This document shows positions 33,204-43,691 of a DNA stretch of 64,000 nucleotides, one piece after another. Source of the DNA: Rossellomorea aquimaris (GTDB lineage Bacteria; Bacillota; Bacilli; Bacillales; Bacillaceae_B); assembly GCF_020171925.1 (NCBI RefSeq), contig NZ_JAIVAR010000001.1:310001-374000 (forward strand), written 5' to 3'. Positions within the stretch are counted from its first letter, which is position 1, and the number at the start of each line of letters is the position of its first letter. The notes under the pieces were generated by a model. It did not search any database. It saw only the letters and a list, made by a program, of their open reading frames with translations, and was not told where the DNA came from. Both the position numbers and the translations under genes were made by a program.

Positions 33204-35054
33204 GTGAAACCGCTCATACAATCGTTGAAAGAAAACATCTTGATAGCAGATGGTGCGATGGGTACGCTGTTATATTCATACGGAGTGGACCGATGTTTCG
33301 AGGAATTGAATCTATCACACCCCAATGAAGTATATAAAGTCCATAAAGATTATATAGAGGCTGGGGCAGATATTATCCAGACCAACACGTACGGAGCCAA
33401 TTATGAGAAGCTCTCCCGTTATGGATTGGAGGATTCGGTAAAAAAGATCAACACCGAAGCTGCGAGGCTCGCTAAAAAGGCGGCAGGAGATACCACCTAT
33501 GTTGTAGGGACGATCGGTGGTATAAGGGCCATCAAACAAAGTATTTCAATAGATGAAATAAAAAGGAGCTTCCGTGAGCAGCTATATTGCTTGATGCTTG
33601 AAGGGGTCGATGGCATCCTCCTTGAGACGTATTATGATTTTGAAGAATTGACGACTGTCCTTAAGATTGCCAAGCGTGAAACGGATATTCCCGTCATTGC
33701 ACAAGTTTCGTTGCATGAAACAGGAGTGCTTCAAAATGGGATGCTGCTTCCTGAAGCCCTTCAGCATCTGGAGATTTTGGGGGCGGATGTCGTTGGGATC
33801 AATTGCAGGATGGGACCTTATCACATGGTCTCCTCTTTAGAAGAAGTTCCAATCCCAAAACATTCTTATCTATCAGTCTATCCGAATGCAAGTCTGCCAG
33901 ACTACCAGGAAGGCAGGTTCTATTATTCCGCAGAACCGGAATATTTTGGGGAGATCAGCAACGAACTGAGGGAACAAGGGGCGAGGATCATTGGTGGATG
34001 TTGCGGTACCACACCCGATCACATCAAGGCCGTTTCCCAAAAACTGAAAAGCAGGGTTCCTGTGACACAAAAAACGGTGAAACCTCAAAAAAAGGTCGAA
34101 CTGTCATCCCCGGCTCTGGATGAAAAGCTTCTACATCAAAAAGTGGCGGAAAAAAAGACCGTGATCGTGGAACTCGATCCACCCAAGCATCTCGATACCA
34201 GGAAGTTCTTCCAAGGGGCACAGGCGCTTAAGGATGCAGGGATCGATGCCATCACTCTAGCAGATAATCCACTGGCTTCACCGAGAATTAGCAATGATGC
34301 CCTAGGAACGATGGTGAAAGAGCGATTTGATTTGACACCACTCGTTCATATCACTTGCAGGGATCGGAATTTGATTGGACTCCAGTCCCATTTAATGGGC
34401 CTTCATACATTGGGAATCCACAATATTTTGGCCATCACAGGTGATCCTGCGAAGATAGGGGATTTTCCCGGTGCTGCTTCTGTTTACGATCTTTCCAGCC
34501 TTGAATTGATTGAACTGATTAAGCAGAACAATGAAGGGATTTCATTTTCGGGTAAATCACTACGACAGAAGACCCAGTTTTCAGTAGGTGCTGCTTTCAA
34601 CCCTAATTTTAAACATTTGGACGCATCAGTAAAACGACTCGAACGAAAAGTGAAGGCAGGTGCTGATTATTTTATTTCCCAGCCAGTATTCGGCATTGAA
34701 GAGATGCACAGAATCCACGAAGCGACCAGGCATCTGGAAAGACCGATCTTTATTGGCATCATGCCATTATTGAGCTCGAGAAATGCAGAATTCCTACATC
34801 ATGAAGTACCAGGTATTAAAGTACCTGATGTAACAAGGAAGAGGATGAAGGATGCGGGATCTGATCCCGTTCTTGCAAGGGCAGTCGGCATGCAGGTCGC
34901 CAAGGAACTATTGGAGCATGCCCTTGCGTTGTTTAATGGGATTTATTTGATTACCCCTTTTGTGCGTTACGATATGAGTCTAGAACTGCTTCACTATATG
35001 AAAGAAATATCTAGCTTGGGAGAGGAGGTTCCTTATGGCCATCACTTTATTTGA
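33204..35054 (+). CDS. yitJ: Bifunctional homocysteine S-methyltransferase / methylenetetrahydrofolate reductase
   Basis: 616 residues with a GTG start at 33204 (GAAGGAGGG upstream). Residues ~1-290 are a homocysteine methyltransferase with the zinc-binding GGCCGTTP at ~265. Residues ~315-616 are MetF-type methylenetetrahydrofolate reductase ([21 protein letters not shown]). The fusion supplies methyl-THF for homocysteine methylation, with a methyltransferase module attached. It matches YitJ of B. subtilis, which is also S-box regulated. Overlaps metH by 20 nt. Confidence 0.94.
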   Translation: MKPLIQSLKENILIADGAMGTLLYSYGVDRCFEELNLSHPNEVYKVHKDYIEAGADIIQTNTYGANYEKLSRYGLEDSVKKINTEAARLAKKAAGDTTYVVGTIGGIRAIKQSISIDEIKRSFREQLYCLMLEGVDGILLETYYDFEELTTVLKIAKRETDIPVIAQVSLHETGVLQNGMLLPEALQHLEILGADVVGINCRMGPYHMVSSLEEVPIPKHSYLSVYPNASLPDYQEGRFYYSAEPEYFGEISNELREQGARIIGGCCGTTPDHIKAVSQKLKSRVPVTQKTVKPQKKVELSSPALDEKLLHQKVAEKKTVIVELDPPKHLDTRKFFQGAQALKDAGIDAITLADNPLASPRISNDALGTMVKERFDLTPLVHITCRDRNLIGLQSHLMGLHTLGIHNILAITGDPAKIGDFPGAASVYDLSSLELIELIKQNNEGISFSGKSLRQKTQFSVGAAFNPNFKHLDASVKRLERKVKAGADYFISQPVFGIEEMHRIHEATRHLERPIFIGIMPLLSSRNAEFLHHEVPGIKVPDVTRKRMKDAGSDPVLARAVGMQVAKELLEHALALFNGIYLITPFVRYDMSLELLHYMKEISSLGEEVPYGHHFI

Positions 35055-38000
35055 AGAACAGCTTAGAAAGAAGATACTTGTCCTTGACGGTGCGATGGGA
35101 ACCATGATCCAGGATGCCGACTTGAAACCGATCGATTTCGGGGGAGAAGACTTGGATGGGTGCAATGAACACCTTGTCCTGACCGTACCTGAAATCATTT
35201 TCAATATTCATCGTGAGTATTTACTTGCAGGAGCGGATGTAATTGAAACGAACACATTCGGGAGTACTCCTGTCGTACTGGATGAATATGGATTGGGTTC
35301 AAAAGCCTACGAAATAAACAAACGTGCGGCCGAAATTGCAAAGGAAGCGGCAAATTCCTTCACGACTAAGGAGTGGCCAAGATTTGTAGCAGGTTCGATG
35401 GGACCGACGACGAAAACATTGTCAGTCACTGGGGGAATAACATTCAATGAGCTCGAAGAAAATTACCGGATCCAGGCGCTAGGGCTTCTTGATGGCGGTG
35501 TGGATGTCCTCTTGCTCGAGACGAGTCAAGATGCATTGAATGTGAAAGCGGCAAACTTGGGGATTCAAGCTGCATTTGAAGAAAGCGGAAGAAAAATCCC
35601 GATACTTCTATCCGGAACCATCGAGCCGATGGGGACGACATTGGCAGGGCAGAATATCGAAGCCTTCTATTTATCACTCGAACATCTGAATCCCCTTGTT
35701 GTCGGATTGAACTGTGCAACCGGACCGGAATTCATGCGCGATCATCTAAGGTCACTGTCAAATCTCGCGACAACCTACGTGAGCTGTTACCCAAATGCGG
35801 GACTACCGGATGAGGAGGGACAGTACAGTGAAACTCCCGAGTCCCTCAGCTTGAAGATGAAGGGATTCCTTGAAAAGGGATGGCTGAATGTAATCGGGGG
35901 ATGTTGTGGAACAACTCCCGCACATATCCAGTCATTATCCGAATTGGCTAAGGAGTTTGAACCAAGGGATCCAAGTGACTCACACGCTCATGCTGTATCA
36001 GGAATCGAACCATTCATTTACGAAGACAAGGACAGTCGCCCGATTCTGGTCGGGGAGAGGACGAATGTAATCGGATCAAGGAAATTCAAGCGGTTGATAG
36101 CCGAGAATAAAATGGAAGAGGCATCGGAAGTCGCAAGGGCTCAAGTCAAGAATGGAGCTCAGGTCATTGACATCTGTGTGGCGGATCCGGACCGGGATGA
36201 AGCAGAAGACATGAATACGTTCATCCAGGAAGTCGTAAAAAAGGTGAAGGTTCCACTCGTCATTGATTCGACCGATGAAGAGGTCCTGGAAACAGCCCTG
36301 AAATTTTGCCAGGGAAAAGCGATCATCAACTCGATCAACTTAGAGGACGGGGAAGATAGGTTTGAAAAGATCACCCCCCTCATGAAGAAATATGGCGCCG
36401 CTGTAGTAGTGGGTACCATTGATGAAAAGGGGATGGGGGTCACCGTACAGCGGAAAGTGGAAATTGCTCAAAGATCCCATGAACTGTTAACGGAGAAGTA
36501 TGGCATTCCTTCACAGGACATCATTTTTGATCCACTTGTATTTCCTGTCGGTACTGGGGACGAACAATATATCGGTTCCGCCAATGCCACGGTTGAAGCA
36601 ATCAGGCAAATCAAGCAAGTGTTGCCGGAGTGTCCCCATATACTTGGGATCAGCAATGTCTCGTTCGGCCTTCCTCCGATTGGAAGGGAAGTGTTGAACG
36701 CGGTTTTTTTATATCATTGCACGAAGGCCGGGCTTGATTACGCCATTGTCAATACCGAGAAGCTTGAACGTTTTGCTTCGATTCCGGTTGAAGAGGTGGT
36801 ACAGGCTGAAAAGCTCTTATTTGAAACAACCGACGAAACACTGGCGACTTTCACTGAATTTTATCGGGGCAAAAAGAAAGAAGTGAAAATCCCTGCAAAT
36901 ACGATGACACTTGAAGAAAGGCTTTCTCACTATATTGTCGAAGGAACGAAGGAGGGCTTGATTCCGGACCTTGAGCAGGCTCTAAAACAATATCATGCAC
37001 CGCTTGATATCATCAATGGTCCATTAATGGATGGGATGGCTGAGGTGGGGCGATTATTTAATGATAATCAGCTAATTGTAGCAGAGGTACTGCAAAGTGC
37101 AGAGGTCATGAAAGCGTCCGTATCCTTTTTAGAGCCCTATATGGAACAGAATGAAACGTCATCCTCATCAAAAGGAAAAGTGATACTTGCCACTGTAAAA
37201 GGCGATGTCCATGATATAGGTAAGAATCTGGTCGATATCATTCTAAGCAACAACGGGTATCAAGTAATGGACCTGGGGATCAAAGTAACCCCTCAGGAAT
37301 TAATCGAAGTGATTAGGAAAGAAAAGCCTGATATCGTCGGACTTTCAGGATTGTTGGTGAAATCCGCTCAGCAGATGGTCGTGACAGCGCAAGATTTGAA
37401 GCAATCAAACATCTCTGTGCCAATCATCGTGGGAGGCGCGGCTCTTACCAGGAAATTCACTTCAACCAAGATTGCGAAAGAATATGGAGGACTCGTACTA
37501 TATGCCAAAGATGCGATGGATGGATTAAGCATCATCAATGGGATTCAAAACAAAGACACGAGAAAAAAATGGGAAGAAGAAAGCAGGCGGAAACTTCTGG
37601 ATAGCAAATCTATTGCAGAAAAAGAACCGTTGAATGAATCTTCGATTGCGGTCAAGGTCCGTTCATCCGTATCGAAAGATGTTCGGGTACATGTTCCGCC
37701 TGATTTTAAACCACATATCATGAAAGATTTTTCCTTGAATCAAATTCATCCTTATATTAACCAGCAGATGCTTCTCGGCCATCATCTTGGGATCAAAGGA
37801 AAGATCTCAAGACTTTTAGAAGAAAAAGATGATCGGACACTACGGATCAAGGGGATTACCGATGAATTATTTCACAAGGCGAAGAATGAACGACTGATCC
37901 ATGCATCGGCACTCTATCAGTTCTTTCCTGCCCAATCTGACGGTGAGGAAATCATCATTTACGACCCGGAAGGCAGCGGGAAAGAAATTGAGCGTTTCCA

Positions 38001-38484
38001 ATTCCCGCGCCAAAAGGGAGGGCAGCATCTATGTTTATCCGATTATCTTCGCACCGTGCAAAGTGGAGAGATGGACTATGTCGGCTTCTTTGCTGTAACT
38101 GCTGGAAGGAAAATCAGGGAATGGGCTTCCTCCTTGAAAGAAGAAGGGAAGTTCCTGGAGAGCCATGCCATCCAGGCACTGGCACTTGAAACGGCGGAAG
38201 GGCTTGCGGAGAGAGTGCATGAAATGATGAGGAGTCGTTGGGGATTCCCGGACCCGGTCGACTTTACCATGCAGGATCGTTTCCGTACGAATTATCAGGG
38301 GCAACGATTCTCATATGGTTACCCTGCATGCCCAAACCTTGAGGATCAGTACAAACTATTCAAGCTCATCTCACCGGAGCGAATCGGGATTGAATTAACA
38401 GACGGGTGTATGATGGAACCTGAAGCTTCCGTTACAGCCATGGTATTTGCCCATCCTGAAGCCAGATACTTCAACGTACTTTGA
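35035..38484 (+). CDS. metH: Cobalamin-dependent methionine synthase MetH
   Basis: 1149 residues. Domain order is homocysteine-binding (GGCCGTTP near 295), pterin-binding (NVIGSRKFK and [15 protein letters not shown] regions ~340-620), cobalamin-binding with DVHDIGK (D724-x-H726-x2-G729), and the C-terminal AdoMet activation domain (~900-1149, GYPACPN). It transfers methyl from methyl-THF via B12 to homocysteine. It is the last gene of the S-box operon, translated from ATG 35035 inside the end of yitJ with GGAGG upstream. Full length; B12 dependence implies cobalamin uptake or synthesis in the host. Confidence 0.96.
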   Translation: MAITLFEEQLRKKILVLDGAMGTMIQDADLKPIDFGGEDLDGCNEHLVLTVPEIIFNIHREYLLAGADVIETNTFGSTPVVLDEYGLGSKAYEINKRAAEIAKEAANSFTTKEWPRFVAGSMGPTTKTLSVTGGITFNELEENYRIQALGLLDGGVDVLLLETSQDALNVKAANLGIQAAFEESGRKIPILLSGTIEPMGTTLAGQNIEAFYLSLEHLNPLVVGLNCATGPEFMRDHLRSLSNLATTYVSCYPNAGLPDEEGQYSETPESLSLKMKGFLEKGWLNVIGGCCGTTPAHIQSLSELAKEFEPRDPSDSHAHAVSGIEPFIYEDKDSRPILVGERTNVIGSRKFKRLIAENKMEEASEVARAQVKNGAQVIDICVADPDRDEAEDMNTFIQEVVKKVKVPLVIDSTDEEVLETALKFCQGKAIINSINLEDGEDRFEKITPLMKKYGAAVVVGTIDEKGMGVTVQRKVEIAQRSHELLTEKYGIPSQDIIFDPLVFPVGTGDEQYIGSANATVEAIRQIKQVLPECPHILGISNVSFGLPPIGREVLNAVFLYHCTKAGLDYAIVNTEKLERFASIPVEEVVQAEKLLFETTDETLATFTEFYRGKKKEVKIPANTMTLEERLSHYIVEGTKEGLIPDLEQALKQYHAPLDIINGPLMDGMAEVGRLFNDNQLIVAEVLQSAEVMKASVSFLEPYMEQNETSSSSKGKVILATVKGDVHDIGKNLVDIILSNNGYQVMDLGIKVTPQELIEVIRKEKPDIVGLSGLLVKSAQQMVVTAQDLKQSNISVPIIVGGAALTRKFTSTKIAKEYGGLVLYAKDAMDGLSIINGIQNKDTRKKWEEESRRKLLDSKSIAEKEPLNESSIAVKVRSSVSKDVRVHVPPDFKPHIMKDFSLNQIHPYINQQMLLGHHLGIKGKISRLLEEKDDRTLRIKGITDELFHKAKNERLIHASALYQFFPAQSDGEEIIIYDPEGSGKEIERFQFPRQKGGQHLCLSDYLRTVQSGEMDYVGFFAVTAGRKIREWASSLKEEGKFLESHAIQALALETAEGLAERVHEMMRSRWGFPDPVDFTMQDRFRTNYQGQRFSYGYPACPNLEDQYKLFKLISPERIGIELTDGCMMEPEASVTAMVFAHPEARYFNVL

Positions 38485-38501
38485 TTCCGGTATATCGATA
38501 A

Positions 38502-38540
38502 GAAAGCCACCCTGTGATTGCATAAGGGTGGCTTTCAAAT
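38502..38540 (+). terminator. Terminator of the methionine operon
   Basis: GAAAGCCACCCT pairs with AGGGTGGCTTTC; the tail is short and not strongly T-rich. It can serve both the + operon and the convergent minus-strand gene. Confidence 0.8.
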
Positions 38541-38554
38541 AAGTATCTATTTTG

Positions 38555-38824
38555 TCAATCGATATTATTTATTCTCTTTAACTTGAATGGGAAATCCTCA
38601 ACCAAGTCGATGTCCATCAGTTCAAGAATCCTTTCTTCTGAAAAACCTGTTAACATGGAGAGATTACTGATGCTTGAAGGCATTTCCATGTTATCGCAAA
38701 ATTTTTGTGCACTTCTTATCGACAGGATCTCGATGGTTGATCTCGACAAATTTCTTTTCATCTTCATCAACTCCCCAATGGATTGGCCAATGGCTGATTG
38801 GGTAACGTCTCCTATCTGCCCCAT
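38555..38824 (-). CDS. Small hypothetical protein, start uncertain
   Basis: Up to 89 residues from ATG 38824. A shorter form (69 residues) starting near MKMKRNLSR is more convincing because GGGGAG sits just upstream of it. The C-terminal region (SNLSMLTGFSEERILELM) looks helical. I recognise no family. A competing + strand frame (38583-38852) covers the same bases, but it lacks a ribosome site. An inverted repeat lies upstream at 38872-38898. Confidence 0.45.
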   Translation of the reverse strand: MGQIGDVTQSAIGQSIGELMKMKRNLSRSTIEILSIRSAQKFCDNMEMPSSISNLSMLTGFSEERILELMDIDLVEDFPFKLKRINNID

Positions 38825-38871
38825 TATGATCGTTCCGGACAGTTCACTATGAAATCGTATTTCTTTTATTA

Positions 38872-38898
38872 TATACCCTTCTAGGTGTGTAGGGTATA
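38872..38898. promoter_or_regulatory. Inverted repeat upstream of the small hypothetical gene
   Basis: TATACCCT and AGGGTATA flank an 11-bp spacer, 48 bp before the minus-strand ATG. It could be an operator for either divergent gene. Confidence 0.4.
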
Positions 38899-39086
38899 GG
38901 GAATCCTATGAAATAAAGATAAAAATACAGAAAAAAAATCCATTCTTTCATTCTTTCACCAACGACTTAAGAGGGTGAAACTGATCACCGCGAAAGCATA
39001 CAAAATGGATATTAGTAGTTTACTATATTATAATGTACTGAGAGGTTCGTTAAAACGAAATGGCTTGACTTAAATTAGGGAGGAAC

Positions 39087-39941
39087 GTGCTGCACATGCA
39101 TAGGAACAAGGATTTACATACTTATTTAGTAAGCAAAGCCCATCAATTAACGGAAGAGTGGTACAATACGATCGACAAGAGCACCACGTCCGGAGTCTAT
39201 TCCTCCGATGTTCCAGAGGTCGTTGAAAACCTAAAAAAGCAGAACTTTGAGTTTCATCAGTTATTTTGTGAAGTATTCATTATAGATAAAACCACGTTTA
39301 ATAAAAAGTTGGATGATTGGGTGTTGACCATCGCTGAGGATAAGCAACATCTTGAAACCCCGACACATAATATCATTCAGGAGTTCATGCGAGTCCGTAA
39401 TCAATATCTTGATTTTGTAAATGAATACGCCCAAACTTGCAATGATCCTAATATCGTTGAACATATGCGGGGGTGGGAGGATACGATCATCGAATCATTT
39501 GATAAAGCTATGTTAAGGTTCATGGAACTGCAAAATGAAGTGGTAGAAAGACAATTGCAGTCACAGCAGCAGATCATCCATGAACTGAGTTCACCTCTCA
39601 TTTCATTGAATGAAGACACGGCGTTGGTTCCACTTATTGGGAATATCGATCCAGAACGTGCTAAATTGATTCTTGAGAATACATTACATCAATGTGTTCA
39701 AAAAGAAGTATCTTATTTGTTTATCGACCTTTCAGGTGTAGTGATGATTGATACGATGGTAGCACACCAGCTATTCCAGCTCATTGATGCACTCGAACTG
39801 ATTGGTGTAAAGCCAATTCTTTCTGGGTTGCGCCCAGAAATTGCACAGACTGCCGTTCAATTAGGTCTGAACTTCAATAAACTAACAATCACTTCTACTT
39901 TAGACAAGGCCATCACCGTAAAAAGTATTGTTAATGGATGA
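39087..39941 (+). CDS. RsbR-type stressosome protein (STAS domain)
   Basis: 284 residues. The N-terminal ~150 residues resemble the helical, globin-like sensor of RsbR paralogues. The C-terminal ~120 are a STAS domain ending in DLSGVVMIDTMVAHQL, with a threonine at the position phosphorylated by RsbT in relatives. Stressosome proteins gate the release of RsbT and so activation of sigma-B or another output. No rsb neighbours are visible. The start could be GTG 39087 or ATG 39096; AGGGAGG suits either. Monocistronic with a terminator. Confidence 0.87.
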   Translation: MLHMHRNKDLHTYLVSKAHQLTEEWYNTIDKSTTSGVYSSDVPEVVENLKKQNFEFHQLFCEVFIIDKTTFNKKLDDWVLTIAEDKQHLETPTHNIIQEFMRVRNQYLDFVNEYAQTCNDPNIVEHMRGWEDTIIESFDKAMLRFMELQNEVVERQLQSQQQIIHELSSPLISLNEDTALVPLIGNIDPERAKLILENTLHQCVQKEVSYLFIDLSGVVMIDTMVAHQLFQLIDALELIGVKPILSGLRPEIAQTAVQLGLNFNKLTITSTLDKAITVKSIVNG

Positions 39942-39956
39942 ATATGCCTTTATACG

Positions 39957-39992
39957 AGCTTCCCTGGATCAGAATCAGGGGAAGTTTTTTTT
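39957..39992 (+). terminator. Terminator after the RsbR-type gene
   Basis: CTTCCC/GGGGAAG stem with an A-T extension, followed by T8. Confidence 0.88.
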
Positions 39993-40105
39993 ATGAATTG
40001 AATTTATCGAACAAGATATTGAACTTCTTACAAAGAATCTACTTGCCAAAATTTGAATCACTAATGCGATCAGCTGGCTGTAAATAATAATGGTTCGAAA
40101 TAAAA

Positions 40106-40123
40106 TATCTTGAATTAAAGATA
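40106..40123. promoter_or_regulatory. MhqR-like operator upstream of the dioxygenase
   Basis: TATCTTGAATTAAAGATA contains the inverted repeat ATCTT/AAGAT and matches the shape of the B. subtilis MhqR box (TATCTCGAATTCGAGATA). It overlaps a plausible promoter (-35 TTGAAT 40110, -10 TAAGAT 40133, 17-bp spacer), as expected for a repressor. Confidence 0.6.
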
Positions 40124-40185
40124 AATATGTTATAAGATGATTGTAGATAATAGTAAGAGAGCATTCTATTAGGGAGTGAAGAATA

Positions 40186-41166
40186 TTGAACTTAAAATCA
40201 CTTAAAGGGCAACACCATGTTTCTGCATTAACTGCCAATGCAAAGGAGAACTACGAGTTTTACACAAAGACACTCGGGCTTCGATTAGTGAAGAAGTCGA
40301 TCAATCAAGATGATACTTCGGTTTATCATTTATTCTATGCTGATGAACGAGGCAACCCTGGAACGGATCTTACCTTTTTTGAAATCCCACATGCAGGTAG
40401 AACCCACAGAGGGACAAACAGTATTTCCTTAACTGCACTGCGGGTAAATGATGATGAAGCGTTAGAATATTGGAGGAAACGCTTTGATGAGTTGGGTGTA
40501 GAGCATGACGGGATTTCCCATCATACAGGAAGAGCATCAATCAATTTCCGTGACTTTGAAGGACAGCGCCTGATGCTTGTTTCTGATGAAAATAACAAGG
40601 GGGTACAGGGTGGTAGCCCATGGGCTTTAAGTCCTGTACCAGTCGAATATGGCATTGTTGGGTTGGGCCCAGTGACGCTCACCGTCTCACGTGCAGACTA
40701 TACGGCTAAGATATTGACTGATGTATTGGGTTATCGTGAAACCCGTCAATTCCAACCATATCAACAAGGACAGCCAGAGATCCGGGTATTCGAAACCGGT
40801 GAAGGGGGGAGCGGTGCTGAAATTCATTTGGAAGAACGTAACGACCTTCCACAGGAGAGACCTGGAAGAGGGAGTGTGCATCATGTTGCATTCAGGGTCG
40901 AGGATGAGGAGGAATTACGTAAATGGGTCGAATGGATCTCAAGTAAACAACTTCCGAATTCAGGCTTTGTAGAACGCTATTACTTCCGTTCACTTTATTT
41001 CCGCGAGCCTAACGGCATCTTATTCGAATTGGCTACAGATGGACCTGGGTTTGAAACGGATGAGGACTTTGACCATTTAGGGGAGAATCTTTCGTTACCA
41101 CCATTTTTTGAAGCTCAGAGAGAATCGATTGAGGCAAAGCTAAAGCCTTTGGATACGAAAGAATAG
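40186..41166 (+). CDS. mhqO: Ring-cleavage dioxygenase (MhqO-like glyoxalase fold)
   Basis: 326 residues, TTG start with AGGGAGTGAAG upstream. It has two glyoxalase/vicinal-oxygen-chelate repeats: HHVSALTANAKENYEFYTKTLGLRLV at the start (His at ~10-11), and GSVHHVAFRVEDEEELRKW with His-His near residues 227-228; EPNGILFELAT supplies a ligand Glu near 281. Members cleave hydroquinones or catechols and protect from quinone stress. The operator upstream and the esterase immediately downstream (25 bp) match the MhqR regulon of B. subtilis. Confidence 0.9.
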   Translation: MNLKSLKGQHHVSALTANAKENYEFYTKTLGLRLVKKSINQDDTSVYHLFYADERGNPGTDLTFFEIPHAGRTHRGTNSISLTALRVNDDEALEYWRKRFDELGVEHDGISHHTGRASINFRDFEGQRLMLVSDENNKGVQGGSPWALSPVPVEYGIVGLGPVTLTVSRADYTAKILTDVLGYRETRQFQPYQQGQPEIRVFETGEGGSGAEIHLEERNDLPQERPGRGSVHHVAFRVEDEEELRKWVEWISSKQLPNSGFVERYYFRSLYFREPNGILFELATDGPGFETDEDFDHLGENLSLPPFFEAQRESIEAKLKPLDTKE

Positions 41167-41190
41167 GATCAGGATTAGGAGGAGAGATTC

Positions 41191-41805
41191 TTGAAACATA
41201 TTTTCAAAAAAGGCAAGGATGATAAATTGCCTACTTTATTATTATTGCACGGTACAGGAGGCGATGAGAGGGATTTGTTACCTCTTGCAGGCATGATTGC
41301 CCCGGAAGCCTCTGTTCTGAGTGTAAAAGGAAATGTCGATGAAAATGGAATGGCTCGCTTCTTTGCCAGATTGAGGGAAGGGGTATTCGACGAAGAAGAT
41401 TTGATCTTCAGGACAAAGGAATTAACGGGATTCATTGATGAATGTGCCCGGGAATATGAGTTCGACCGCCAAAACGTAGTGGCGATAGGCTATTCTAATG
41501 GGGCGAATATCGCGGCAAGCATGATGTATCATGAGAAACATGCATTAAAAGGAGCGATCCTTTTCCATGCAATGGTCCCGCGCAGGGGAGTGAAGATCCC
41601 GGACTTGACTGATGTACCTGTTTTCATTGGGGCCGGCAAGAGCGATCCACTTATTCCAATGGCAGAAACGCAGGAATTGATCAAGGATCTAACAAGCGCT
41701 AATTCCAACATTTCAGAGTATTGGACTGAAGGTGCCCATGAACTGAGAAGGGAAGAAGTGGAAGCTGCATGCGAGTGGTTCAAAAAGCATTTTAGTCAAG
41801 GATAA
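41191..41805 (+). CDS. mhqD: MhqD-like carboxylesterase (alpha/beta hydrolase)
   Basis: 204 residues from TTG 41191 (AGGAGGAGA upstream). Alpha/beta hydrolase: HGTGGDERDLL oxyanion segment, nucleophile GYSNGAN (~100), AspHis partners GAGKSDPLI and GAHELRRE. In B. subtilis, MhqD is a quinone-stress-induced esterase/phospholipase. Here it follows the dioxygenase gene by 25 bp, so both are probably derepressed together by quinones. Closed by a terminator. Confidence 0.9.
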   Translation: MKHIFKKGKDDKLPTLLLLHGTGGDERDLLPLAGMIAPEASVLSVKGNVDENGMARFFARLREGVFDEEDLIFRTKELTGFIDECAREYEFDRQNVVAIGYSNGANIAASMMYHEKHALKGAILFHAMVPRRGVKIPDLTDVPVFIGAGKSDPLIPMAETQELIKDLTSANSNISEYWTEGAHELRREEVEAACEWFKKHFSQG

Positions 41806-41812
41806 ATAGAGT

Positions 41813-41850
41813 GTACCCCGGTTGAAGCGACTTCAAACCGGGGTATTATT
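41813..41850. terminator. Terminator between mhqD and the convergent gene
   Basis: ACCCCGGTTTGAAG-like stem: ACCCCGGTT/AACCGGGGT with an inner GAAG/CTTC, followed by a modest T-rich tail (ATTATTATG). Confidence 0.75.
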
Positions 41851-41883
41851 ATGTCGATTACTTTTATTAGCGTTGAATGGATC

Positions 41884-42810
41884 TCAGTTTGTTTGCTGTT
41901 TTTTTATTTTTTCGAACGCATCAATGGAACGAAGCATGGATAGTGTCAAGATGCCGCGCCACTCTTGTTCTGCCTTTGGCCAGGAGTCTTCATAGTGACC
42001 AAACCAGGTCCAATTCGGTTGCCAATACCCGTCATCATGCTGCTTTTTCATTTCCACGTCTAATTGTAACGTCACTTCATCCTTTAACTCTGTGTAAAAA
42101 GGTGAGGATGGGGAAGGAGCCACCATCAATGGTTTCGTTACGTATTCATCCCATTTTTCAGGGTCTTTACACACGAGTCCATGAACTGATTTTATTAGCT
42201 TGTCATGGATTTCGCGTTTCATTTCGGATTGAGGTAAACATTGTAGAAGTCTGGAATAACAAAGGAAATCATGCATCTCGATTGGATCCGGGAGCGATGC
42301 CAATTCCTTAACGGCTTTTCTGGTCCACCTCCCTACATTATGATTCGTAGGTCGATAAAGATGGAAGTACCCGACGATTTCTGCATTTGGATTCGCCCAT
42401 GTCGACTCAACCCCGCACACTCCTTTTACGGAATCAAAGTGCCACCAAGGCGCATGTGGAACATCATTGACCTCAGCAGGAACAGCATGCCAAGTTTCTG
42501 TATGGGAATCGTAAGAGGATTCCAAATAGCTCATTGCCTTATCCACAATCGGGTGGTCAGCTTGTAAGTCAAGTTCCTTTGCTATTTGCAAGCCTACCGT
42601 CGTTGCCATAGGTGAGGAGGCAGCAAGCCTGAAATCAGGTTCAAGGCTGTTCCCGAAGCCCCCATCTTCATTTTGAAAAAATGAAAGTTCATTCACTGCA
42701 TCCGCCTTCGCTCCTCCATCGAAATAGTAAGAGAAAAGAGATTGTTCAAGCGGACGTGCATGTGAAAGGATAAAAGACCGTGCAGCTTCCCAGCTGTATT
42801 GTGAAACCAT
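41884..42810 (-). CDS. Squalene/terpene-cyclase-like (alpha-alpha toroid) hypothetical protein
   Basis: 308 residues, ATG 42810 with AAAGGGG upstream. NEDGGFGNSLEPDF (~45-58) resembles the QW motif of terpenoid-cyclase/prenyltransferase toroids, and repeated helices fit that barrel, but I see no DxDD catalytic motif of hopene cyclases. The function is unknown; a scaffold or sugar/lipid-active toroid is conceivable. Monocistronic, ends convergent with the mhq operon. Confidence 0.65.
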   Translation of the reverse strand: MVSQYSWEAARSFILSHARPLEQSLFSYYFDGGAKADAVNELSFFQNEDGGFGNSLEPDFRLAASSPMATTVGLQIAKELDLQADHPIVDKAMSYLESSYDSHTETWHAVPAEVNDVPHAPWWHFDSVKGVCGVESTWANPNAEIVGYFHLYRPTNHNVGRWTRKAVKELASLPDPIEMHDFLCYSRLLQCLPQSEMKREIHDKLIKSVHGLVCKDPEKWDEYVTKPLMVAPSPSSPFYTELKDEVTLQLDVEMKKQHDDGYWQPNWTWFGHYEDSWPKAEQEWRGILTLSMLRSIDAFEKIKKQQTN

Positions 42811-43051
42811 AAAGTAAAAACCCCTTTGTGTTTAAGTATTTCCTAAACGAATGGCAAGAATGAATCCACTCACCCTTCAACAATCATTTAACATACCACT
42901 CTATCTAAATTAGCCAATTTATGCGAAAAGTCCTCTTTTTTCACCGAGTTGATTCGTTCATAGCCTTTAAGTATATTTTCACATTGCAGAGTATGTAAAA
43001 GACTACTAAACTAGAATAATCAATCACTTCAGAAATAGGAGTTTTGCTCGG

Positions 43052-43654
43052 ATGAATACCATGATTAAATCTTTCTTCCTATCAATAGCATCTGCCATAC
43101 AGGGTATGGCAATGGCCGTATTCCTTTTTCCGCATTTCATCCCATCCGGGGGAGCGGCAAGCGTGAGTGTCCTTATGAATGACCTTTTGGATATCCCGTT
43201 CTCGATTACACTCTGGGTCTTGAATGCGGCTCTCTTGGCAGCGGCTGTTAAGTGGCTCGGGAAATCCAGTGCACTCTGGACGATTCTTTGTGTCACCATC
43301 ACCTCTTTGACCATTGAATGGATCAGTCCGAATATGAGTGGACCGGTATCGAACGTATTCGTCGATATCCTTTTAGGTGCAGGTTTATTCGGTGTCGGTG
43401 TTGGCATTTTATTCAAACTTGGAGCGTCATCTGGCGGTATGGATATCCTTGCGTTGATCATTTCTAAACTAAGTGGAAAATCCCCGGGGCGTATACTTTT
43501 TGTCATCAATGCCAGCTTACTTCTGTTGACGGGAATAATCATTGGCTTCACCATTATTGTTTATGCTCTTATCTGTCAATTTATAGCAACTAAAGTCATC
43601 GATTTCATTTACACGCTTGAAATCAAGCAATCAGTTTTGAATCAAAAAGCATAA
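43052..43654 (+). CDS. YitT-family membrane protein without DUF2179
   Basis: 200 residues, five to six membrane helices. GLFGVGVGILFKLGASSGGMDILALI is the conserved YitT loop (split: GVGVGILFKLGASSGGMDIL). The usual C-terminal DUF2179 ligand-binding domain is absent; the protein ends after the last helix with LEIKQSVLNQKA. YitT proteins are widespread Firmicute membrane proteins of unknown transport or signalling role. A longer relative with DUF2179 lies at 51.5 kb. Confidence 0.83.
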   Translation: MNTMIKSFFLSIASAIQGMAMAVFLFPHFIPSGGAASVSVLMNDLLDIPFSITLWVLNAALLAAAVKWLGKSSALWTILCVTITSLTIEWISPNMSGPVSNVFVDILLGAGLFGVGVGILFKLGASSGGMDILALIISKLSGKSPGRILFVINASLLLLTGIIIGFTIIVYALICQFIATKVIDFIYTLEIKQSVLNQKA

Positions 43655-43691
43655 GGTGAGAAACGATGCCCTGTTGAATTGGCATCGTTTT

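Noticed and set aside
38583-38852. Plus-strand frame opposite the small minus-strand gene
   Set aside because: No ribosome site, and the minus-strand frame has a better start; at most one of the two is coding.
41877-42311. Plus-strand frame inside the toroid-like gene
   Set aside because: Shadow of the minus-strand gene; it lacks a start signal and motifs.
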